DNA of 12,764 nucleotides. Origin: Auxenochlorella pyrenoidosa. Lineage: Eukaryota; Chlorophyta; Trebouxiophyceae; Chlorellales; Chlorellaceae. A model generated the notes under the pieces. It saw only the letters and a list, made by a program, of their open reading frames with translations, searched no databases and was not told where the DNA came from. How positions within the stretch are numbered: position 1 is the first letter of the stretch; every line of letters starts with the position of its first letter. Below, piece after piece: positions 1 through 12,764 of this stretch. The position numbers were made by a program, and so were the translations under genes. The stretch covers positions 34,677 through 47,440 of the forward strand of contig KQ482062.1 in assembly GCA_001430745.1 (NCBI GenBank), read 5' to 3'.

Positions 1-847
1 AGGCCTTGCACACCTCCTCCGTGGAGGCGGGGTAGGGGTCGCCGGTGGCGTCGATGGCGGCGCCGCCGATGGGCGCCTCGGTGTACACAAACTCCTCACC
101 CTCGGCCCGCCCAGCCTCAGTCAGCACCTATGTGCCATGTCAGTTGGAGGCAGGCAGCAGGGGCGGGGCGCTGCACTCAGGGGCGCTGCTGGAGGCGGGG
201 GATGTCCAGCCGCTGTGCTTGTGTGCAATGCATGCTTGTGTGCAATGCACAGTGCTGCAGGCAGCAACATCCAGCCAGCGGCGCGCGTGCTGACGCGCCC
301 GCCGCCAGCGCCAAGAGCACCTGAGGTAGCAACCCCAAGCAGGCGCAATAAGTCTGGACCTTCCTTGGCGCACACACACCCCGCAACTGGCGCCTCTGCT
401 GCGCTACCTGCCGCTCACCGGGAGAGTGGCGGCGGTGATCTCGGGGCCGATGCCATCGCCGGACAGCACCGCAATCTTGTGGGTGGCGGCGCACACCTGC
501 AGCGCAGACGGGTTCATGGCGGCAGCAGCAGGAGGCGTCATTCCTGCAATCTACACAGTATACTGATCTCAGCTTTTATGTGCCAGTAAACCATCCACTC
601 TGTTCCCAGCAATGCACCAGGCTTGGAAGAGCTGCTGTTGCTGCTGCTGCCGCCGCCGCCGCCGCTAGCGGCAGGCACCCCAGGGCCACCCGCCAGTTGC
701 GGGATGGAATTGTGATTTGAGCAGTCTGATGCAATGTACCATGCTGCCCATCGCGGCTCAAAGACTCGCCTGCAGCCGGGCCCGCTGTGCAGCGCTGGGC
801 CGGACGCCCGCCGGCCGCACACACCGCGCTGCGAGGGTCGCCTGCAT
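1..847 (-). CDS. LEU3: 3-isopropylmalate dehydrogenase, plastid-targeted (5' part; runs off the left edge)
   Basis: This enzyme (bacterial LeuB) oxidises and decarboxylates 3-isopropylmalate with NAD+ in leucine synthesis; in plants and algae it works in the plastid stroma. Exons on the minus strand are 847-770, 496-419 and 127-1, giving 94 residues. Exon 1 (residues 1-26) is rich in Ala, Arg and Ser like a chloroplast transit peptide. Exon 2 opens with VCAA (27-30), which fits the (V/I)-x-(A/C)|A stromal cleavage rule, then KIAVLSGDGIGPE (33-45), the family N-terminal motif. Exon 3 has FVYTEAPIGGAAIDATG (65-81), also diagnostic. Both junctions are phase 0. Intron 1 starts with GC (CAG|GCGAGT); intron 2 is GT-AG. 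The start is uncertain: an in-frame ATG at 898 would add 17 residues, and ATGs at 541 or 517 would give an unspliced start without this transit peptide. The family is certain; the first exon is inferred from phase and targeting logic. Confidence 0.92.
216..249. repeat. Perfect 17-bp tandem duplication in isopropylmalate dehydrogenase intron 2
   Basis: Two identical 17-bp copies of TGCTTGTGTGCAATGCA lie head to tail at 216-232 and 233-249, inside the 291-bp intron (418-128). No coding role is visible. Confidence 0.9.
497..769 (-). other. GC-AG intron 1 of the isopropylmalate dehydrogenase gene
   Basis: The minus-strand donor is CTGCAG|GCGAGT (intron begins at 769) and the acceptor is GCGCTGCAG| (intron ends at 497). 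The join is phase 0 and makes ...ARLQ|VCAATHK, placing a plastid cleavage motif at the exon junction. No GT donor in the exon gives the same join. I did not find another acceptor that keeps both the frame and a transit peptide. Confidence 0.72.
631..666. repeat. Trinucleotide GCT/GCC simple repeat in intron 1
   Basis: An imperfect run of GCT-type triplets changes into GCC-type triplets (631-666). It lies in intron 1 of the isopropylmalate dehydrogenase gene and explains the poly-Ala and poly-Gly stretches seen in spurious minus-strand reading frames here. Confidence 0.8.
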
Positions 848-1222
848 GATGTGATTCCCTGGCGGTGAAAGAGGGCCCGTAAGGGGAGTGAGGGCCATCT
901 GAGGCACACTTGGCACAGCACAGGCAGCAGGAAGACCCTTTATGGCCTTGCCGCACATTCCGATCAGCGATCGTGAGTGTTTGTAACCATCGCTGTAGCG
1001 AGGTAGGTGCGCCGCCACCCAGAGCTCCCATGCATGGTCGCCCTGGAATTTGTCCTTCCTATTTGATCCTTCCCGCGGTGCTCAGGCCATCAGATGATGC
1101 GCCGATGTGGTTGTTTCAAATCTCAAGCTCGCCTTGTGTAGCACGAGCGATCTTGCCGCATCACTCTCCTGTTTGCAGCCGTAAGAGGCCTACTGGAGAC
1201 TCAGCTACACACGCCGTGCGCT
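848..1222. promoter_or_regulatory. Divergent intergenic region (candidate bidirectional promoter)
   Basis: These 375 bp separate the start codons of the leftward dehydrogenase gene and the rightward FKBP gene, so both promoters and both 5' untranslated regions must fit here unless a 5' UTR exon lies further out. The only core-like element I see is minus-strand CCATAAAGGG at 945-936, about 90 bp upstream of the dehydrogenase ATG; this is weak evidence for a TATA-like box. On the plus strand the frame of the FKBP ATG is open back to a stop near 1139 with no earlier ATG, which supports 1223 as the start. No convincing coding sequence is present. Confidence 0.6.
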
Positions 1223-2388
1223 ATGGCGTTCTGGGGTTGCGAGGTCAAGCCGGGCGGCAAGCCCACACCCTTTGTGCCGCCGCCGACGGAGGATGGGCAC
1301 TCTCCCCGCCTGCACCTCTCGCAGGTGAGGCGCAGGGCGTGGGACACTGGTGGCGGTGGTGTTGCGCAGCCCGCTGGTTGTTGTGGTCTTGTAACGCTAC
1401 ATCAGTGGTGGCCCGCATCGCCAGGGCGCAGCCTGGGCGCCAGCCGCCGCCACATGGACCGCCCTCAAACCTCGTTGACCGAGCGGTCAGGGTGCATACA
1501 GGTCTGCGAGCCTGCCCGGCCGACAAACCCACCTCCCCACTCCAGGCCTGCCTGTCCACCAAGGCCAAGCCCGGCACCAAGGCCGCCCTGCGTGTGCGCG
1601 TCAGCGAGGAGGGGGAGCCGCTGCTGGTGTGCGTGCTGCGCGAGGGCGGCACCGAGAGCGTGGGGCTGGACCTCATCTTTGACCAGTGAGCCGCGCCATG
1701 TTGGGGGGCCCACGACCCGCGGCTGTGCGAGCGGGCCCCGCAGTTGCCTGCACAGCCAGACACGCTGCAGGACAGCGCAGGGTGCGCGCTGTGAGGGCAG
1801 GCCCCGCCTGACCTGCAGGCCCCTGAATTCATATGCCTCGTGAGCTGCCACGCCCTGTGCCTGCTGCACAATGGCCATGAAGCCCCCGCCGCGCTGGCAC
1901 CCCAGCTGCGGGCAGCGCCCGCCCTCATGCGCTGCGTGGAGCCTCAGCCTCGCTAACTCTGACCCTCCCTGCTGCGCACGCTGCCCGCCCGACCCGTGTT
2001 ACAACAGGTACACAGAGTTCAGTGTGGAGGGAGGCGCCACCATTTACCTCACCGGCTATTACATGCCCGAGTTTGAGGCCGGTGAGCATGGCCGCGGGGG
2101 GAACAAGGGCCGGGCCGCGCCTATGACAGTTTGAGGAGGGCCTGAGCGCGCCCGGCATCAGGAGCAGGCGTCGGGTGGGGCCCAGCGGCGGTCACGAGCA
2201 GCCCAGGCACTGCCCCGGCCATGCTGCTGCGGTGGTGTGCGCTCGGCTGCTGCCACATCCCGGCTTCTCGCCAGCCTGCTGCTCCTCTGGCACTGACACG
2301 GGTGCAGACAAGTGGGTCAAGGCAAGCAGGGGGCTGGCGCCCGCGCATCCAGCGTCTGCCTGCTGCCTCCCTCCCGCCACAACCCCCC

Positions 2389-2439
<51 letters not shown>

Positions 2440-4968
2440 CGCACGCACCCGGGCCCCGCAGGCGACGACGACAGCGACGACGGTGAGGGCGCCTTCCCCC
2501 CGGCCAGCTGCTGGGGTACGACGAGTACGGCATGCCCGTGCTGGCGGACGAGTACGACTCGGAGGAGGACAGCGACTATGAGACCGAGGGTGGGCCTGCC
2601 TGGTCGCAGCCCCCGGGGCCCACAGGGGTTGTGTTAGCGGCGTTGTGTTAGTGGCGAGCCTCCTCCAGCCCCGCCAGCTTGCCCCTGCGCTACCTCTGCG
2701 GCAGCAGGGCCGGCGCCGCGCTCCAGCGCACCGGACCCTTTCCCAAAGCCCCCGTGGGCAAGGACAGAGGAGGGTGCGGAGGCATGGGCAGGCCTGTGCC
2801 ATGAGCCCGCTGCGTCGCCCCTCGAAGCATGCCATCCGCGCCCCTGCCTGCCCCCCCCCTGGCCTGCCGCAGAGTCTGACGAGGATGAGGAGATGGGCAG
2901 CGAGGACGAGGATGGGGACCTGAACCCGCCGCGCCGCGTGGTGATTGAGGACGTGACGGTGAGGGGCCCACGCTGCGCTGCGCTGTGCTGCATGCGGTGT
3001 TGGTATGCTTTGTATGCAGCGATGTGCGGAGGTGCTCCCTCTGCCACGGCCTGCGGCCAACTCGCTCACCTGCCTCGGTGTGTGCAGGACTCTGAGGGCA
3101 GGAAGCTCAAGGCCCTGCCTGCGCCGGCCAATGGCAAGAAGGCTGAGCAGGAGGCGGAGGATAGTGAGGAGGAGGGCAGCGAGGATGAGGATGACGATGA
3201 TGATGAGGAGGAGGAGGACGACGAGGATGGCGAGGGTGGGTGGGCGCGGGTGCGGGTGCCTTGGTGCGGATGGCTGGATGCACGCACGGCAGAGCCGAGC
3301 TGCTGAGCGAGGGCGCAGGACTACAGGGCAGTGGGGCGCCTCCACTCAGAGCCTTCTGTCCAGTGTGACATTGCAAGCCGCTTCGCTCAGCCCACCTGCT
3401 TTATGTGGCCTGCGCGCTGGTGCCCCACCATTCCACGCATTGCCTGCTGTCCTGCTTGCAGAGGAGGAGGACAGCGAGGAGGAGGAGCCTGCACAGCAGG
3501 CTGCTCCGAAACAGCAGCAGAAGCAGCAGCAGGCAGCAGGGCAGAAGCGCAAGGCGGACCAGCAGCCTGCTGAGCAGCAGCCTGCCAAGAAGGATGCAAA
3601 GCAGCAGGGGGCCGCAGCAACGCCGGCAGGCAAGCAGCAGCAAGGCGCAGCGGCGGCAGCAGAGAAGCAGCAGAAGCAGCAGCAGCAGCAGCCGGCCTCG
3701 CAACAGAAGCAGCAGCAGCAGCAGAAGGGCACGCCTGCTGCCAAGAGCAAAGTGCGTACCTTCCCAAATGGCTTTGAGATTGAGGAGCTGAAGCAGGCAA
3801 GGCTGCGGCTTGCGCGCCTGACTGGGTTGTGGCTGTGTGGTCACGTGGGTGCCATACAAACCAAACTCCTGCGCCGCCAAGGGAGAGGCTGCAGAAGGCA
3901 TGCTGCCAAGCAGCTGCCGCTCTGTTTCCGTTGCCCAGCCTCGGCTGCAGCGCTGGACCACGCCTCACCCCAAACCCCACCCCCATCCTCTCCCTGGGTG
4001 TAGGGCCGCCCCGACGGCAAGCTGGCCAAGGCGGGCAAGAAGGTTCTCATGCGCTACGTGGGCAAGCTGAAGAGCAACGGCAAGGTGTTTGACCAGACCA
4101 AGGGCAACGCCACCTTCTCCTTCCGCCTGGGCGTGGGCGAGGTGATCAAGGGTGAGCTCGCCTGGGCTGTGGCCCCCTGGGCCCCCCTTCCCCAAAGGAA
4201 CGCATGCAGCCACGCGCGTGGCCGCCGGAGCTGCTGCTGCGGCGCTGCAGGGTGCAGCCCGGGCGGCCGATGACCGCGCTGGCGCGCCGTGGCGTGCAGG
4301 CCTTCCGGGGCAAGGCAGGGCAGGCCTGTGCTGCCAAAGAGCACTTTGCGTTGTCACAGCAGCGCGCCTGCCCCCTTGCAAGCGGTGACCTCCCCCCTCC
4401 CCCCCCTGCTACCCCCGACTGCCCTGCCTTGGCCCCCCGCACAGGCTGGGACCGCGGCGTGGAAGGCATGCGGGTGGGCGACAAGCGGCGCCTGACCATC
4501 CCGCCTCAGATGGCCTATGGCTCGTCTGGCGTGAAGGGTGCCATCCCGCCCAACGGTGAGCCCTGCTGAGGGCGGAGGGCACCCAGCCCGAGGGTGGGGC
4601 CGGCCTGTGTGGGCATGCGGCTCCCCTTATTGGACAGGCTGTGCAGGTTGGCACTCAACCAGGGAGCCCTGCAAGAATGCGATCGCCAGCGTGCAGAGCG
4701 CAGCTCGCCTCCTGGACAGCCGGCACGTAGCCCCCTGGCAGCGCAGGCCTGCTTGCTCAGCACATGGGCTGTGGCTTGGATGCCGCTGTGTGCAGGGCAG
4801 TGTTGGCCCATCCTGCCCAGCTGTTGCGTATTGACCCGGCGTGTTGCATTGATGGCCCGGCTATGCTGGCCCTGGTCTGCACGCTTCTGCTGACCTGTGC
4901 CCTTTCTTCCTTTCCACTGCCATGCAGCCTGGCTGGTCTTTGACGTTGAGCTGGTCGATGTGAAGTGA
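1223..4968 (+). CDS. FKBP53: Nucleoplasmin-like FK506-binding protein (peptidyl-prolyl isomerase, FKBP53 type)
   Basis: Exons: 1223-1324, 1546-1685, 2008-2081, 2462-2589, 2873-2958, 3088-3235, 3462-3796, 4004-4151, 4445-4555, 4928-4968. With one base restored in exon 4 the product is 437 residues. The nucleoplasmin-like domain (1-105) opens with [11 protein letters not shown] and contains LHLSQ and IYLTGYY. An Asp/Glu-rich tract follows (107 to about 237), then a Gln/Lys linker (about 240-325), then the FKBP domain (about 345-437). FKBP12 pocket residues present are Y356, F367-D368, F376, E384-V385-I386, W389, Y412, I421 and F429; the loop after D368 is one residue shorter and has no clear R42 equivalent. 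Related plant FKBP53 and yeast Fpr3/Fpr4 are nuclear or nucleolar histone chaperones with proline isomerase activity; that role here is inferred. FKBP43 is the other possible plant counterpart. Intron 7 uses a GC donor. All junction phases agree. Confidence 0.95.
2391..2437. repeat. (AC)n microsatellite in FKBP intron 3
   Basis: An uninterrupted 47-bp AC dinucleotide run follows a C-run and lies 24 bp upstream of the intron 3 acceptor (AG at 2460-2461), within the acceptor-side region of the intron. It generates long Thr/His and Val/Cys reading frames that are not genes. The length is likely polymorphic. Confidence 0.97.
2482..2507 (+). other. Apparent one-base frameshift inside FKBP exon 4
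   Basis: Exon 4 begins in a frame reading [14 protein letters not shown], which is consistent with the phase of exon 3. It ends in a different frame reading [20 protein letters not shown], which is consistent with exon 5. One extra base, most simply a seventh C in the C6 run at 2496-2501, joins the two as [21 protein letters not shown] at 2482 and a CAG at 2505-2507 could suggest a 26-bp intron, but the phases then do not match (phase 1 donor, phase 0 acceptor) and the length is implausible. A sequencing or assembly error is the likeliest cause; a real mutant allele is possible. Confidence 0.75.
2628..2655. repeat. 14-bp tandem duplication in FKBP intron 4
   Basis: GTTGTGTTAGCGGC (2628-2641) is followed at once by GTTGTGTTAGTGGC (2642-2655), with one mismatch. 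It lies in intron 4 and has no visible function. Confidence 0.88.
3512..3724 (+). repeat. CAG-rich coding repeat (Gln/Lys/Ala linker of the FKBP)
   Basis: Exon 7 carries many in-frame CAG codons broken up by AAG, GCA/GCC and CCT/CCG. The longest runs are five CAG codons, twice near the end. The encoded Gln-rich linker, dotted with lysines, bridges the acidic tract and the isomerase domain and is expected to be disordered. Triplet runs of this kind often vary in length between strains. Confidence 0.92.
3797..4003 (+). other. GC-AG intron 7 of the FKBP gene
   Basis: The donor is AAGCAG|GCAAGG and the acceptor GTGTAG|GGCCGC, joined in phase 0. The join yields [20 protein letters not shown], which matches the start of FKBP domains in this family (a Gly-x-x-Asp-Gly stretch before the first beta strand). 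No GT donor gives this join. Confidence 0.9.
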
Positions 4969-5508
4969 AGCTAAGGGAGTTTGGAGCCCAGGAGGACAGG
5001 TGGCAACACGCCCGCCTGGACATGTGGCCCAGACTTTTGTGCTTGGGGCGCAGCCGCCAGGGACAGCTTTGCATGCACTGCAAGCGTCCCCTCTTGTTTT
5101 CCAAACTCCAATGCTATCCTCAATGGGCCCCATGTTTTTGGCCACCTGTGCAACCTGGCAAAACGCAACCGTTGCGCTGCGCCAATACACTGGCAAGCAG
5201 GCGGCTTAACCAGCTTCGAGGGCAGTGCGCAGCGGAGGCACAGGCCAGAGGGAAAGTACAAGGCCATCTTACAGCACCACGGCATGTTCCTCAGTGAAGC
5301 CGCGACAGCAGAGCAACAGCCTTGGAGATGCGTACTGGGAAGCGGGCAGCGCAGGCACAGCGGCGCAGCGCAATTGCTGCAGTGATGGCACCCCACTTTG
5401 ACGAGCAAGTTACTCTCAGTGTGGTGTTGGTGACCAGAATTTGACACAACACCGCCTCCCCCAGCCCAGCAGCGGAGCAGCAGCCTGTGGGAGCGCCAGA
5501 CCGGAGCA
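4969..5508. other. Intergenic region between the FKBP and AAA ATPase genes
   Basis: This 540-bp stretch lies between the FKBP stop (TGA, 4966-4968) and the ATPase ATG (5509). It must contain the FKBP 3' UTR and polyadenylation site and the ATPase promoter and 5' UTR. I see no TGTAA, the usual green-algal polyadenylation signal, and no clear TATA box. Reading frames crossing it on both strands lack recognisable motifs and are probably spurious. Confidence 0.7.
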
Positions 5509-12602
<7,094 letters not shown>

Positions 12603-12764
12603 GTCAGTGGGTCAGGGCCTGCCGCCAGCGTGGCCCCCCCAGCCCTGGGGCCCCTCTGGCTGCAGCCGTGCTTGCCCCGTGCGCTGCTTGGCAGCGCCGC
12701 CCAAGCAGCGCGTCCACGCGGCGGCCAGTGTAGGTGCAGCAGTGCTTGCGCTGCGCACGAGCTC
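12603..12764 (+). other. Start of ATPase intron 15, cut by the window end
   Basis: The donor is ATGACG|GTCAGT. The next exon should begin with an NWDGL-like peptide in phase 0; I find nothing of that kind before 12764, so the intron runs past the edge. Confidence 0.75.

Noticed and set aside
538..921. 127-codon minus-strand frame upstream of dehydrogenase exon 2
   Set aside because: It is out of frame with exon 2, is driven by the triplet repeat at 631-666, and has no family similarity.
1386..1395. TGTAA polyadenylation-like signal in FKBP intron 1 (CTTGTAACGC)
   Set aside because: It is a single pentamer expected by chance, with no sign of premature termination.
2482..2507. A 26-bp intron in FKBP exon 4 (GTGAGG...CCAG)
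   Set aside because: It is far shorter than the other introns (83 bp or more), and the donor is phase 1 while the following exon needs phase 0, so it would not restore the frame.
2389..3345. 318-codon minus-strand frame with poly-Leu/Ile and Val-Cys runs
   Set aside because: It is antisense to the acidic GAG/GAT-rich exons and the AC microsatellite of the FKBP gene; the hydrophobic run is a by-product of the repeats, not a membrane protein.

Overview
The window looks like nuclear DNA from a GC-rich green alga. A Chlorella-like trebouxiophyte is my best guess, inferred from strong G/C bias at third codon positions, dense short introns of about 80-380 bp, Ala/Gln-rich insertions inside conserved proteins, and plant-type protein architectures. 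There are no bacterial-style operons, no mobile elements and no CRISPR. I rebuilt three split genes by joining exons whose splice phases and protein families agree. The three models contain 25 complete introns, 22 GT-AG and 3 GC-AG.

Layout. (1) 847 to 1, minus strand: the 5' part of a plastid-type 3-isopropylmalate dehydrogenase gene of leucine synthesis (three exons, running off the left edge). (2) 848-1222: a short divergent intergenic region that must hold the promoters of genes 1 and 3. (3) 1223-4968, plus strand: a complete ten-exon gene for a nucleoplasmin-like FKBP (FKBP53 type), with an N-terminal nucleoplasmin-like domain, an acidic tract, a Gln/Lys linker and a C-terminal FK506-binding prolyl isomerase domain. 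As written, exon 4 has an apparent one-base deletion near a C-run. (4) 4969-5508: intergenic. (5) 5509-12602, plus strand: 15 exons of a large AAA ATPase (1380 residues so far) of the plant-specific long Msp1/ATAD1-related group. The window stops in its fifteenth intron, just after Walker B.

The genes do not form a pathway. Gene 1 is a plastid metabolic enzyme, gene 2 is a probable nuclear histone chaperone/isomerase, and gene 3 is a probable remodelling ATPase with a candidate nuclear localisation signal. The points worth following are the GC-AG introns, the FKBP frameshift, the large insertions in the AAA protein, and the simple repeats placed at splice acceptors. I found no convincing new biological system.
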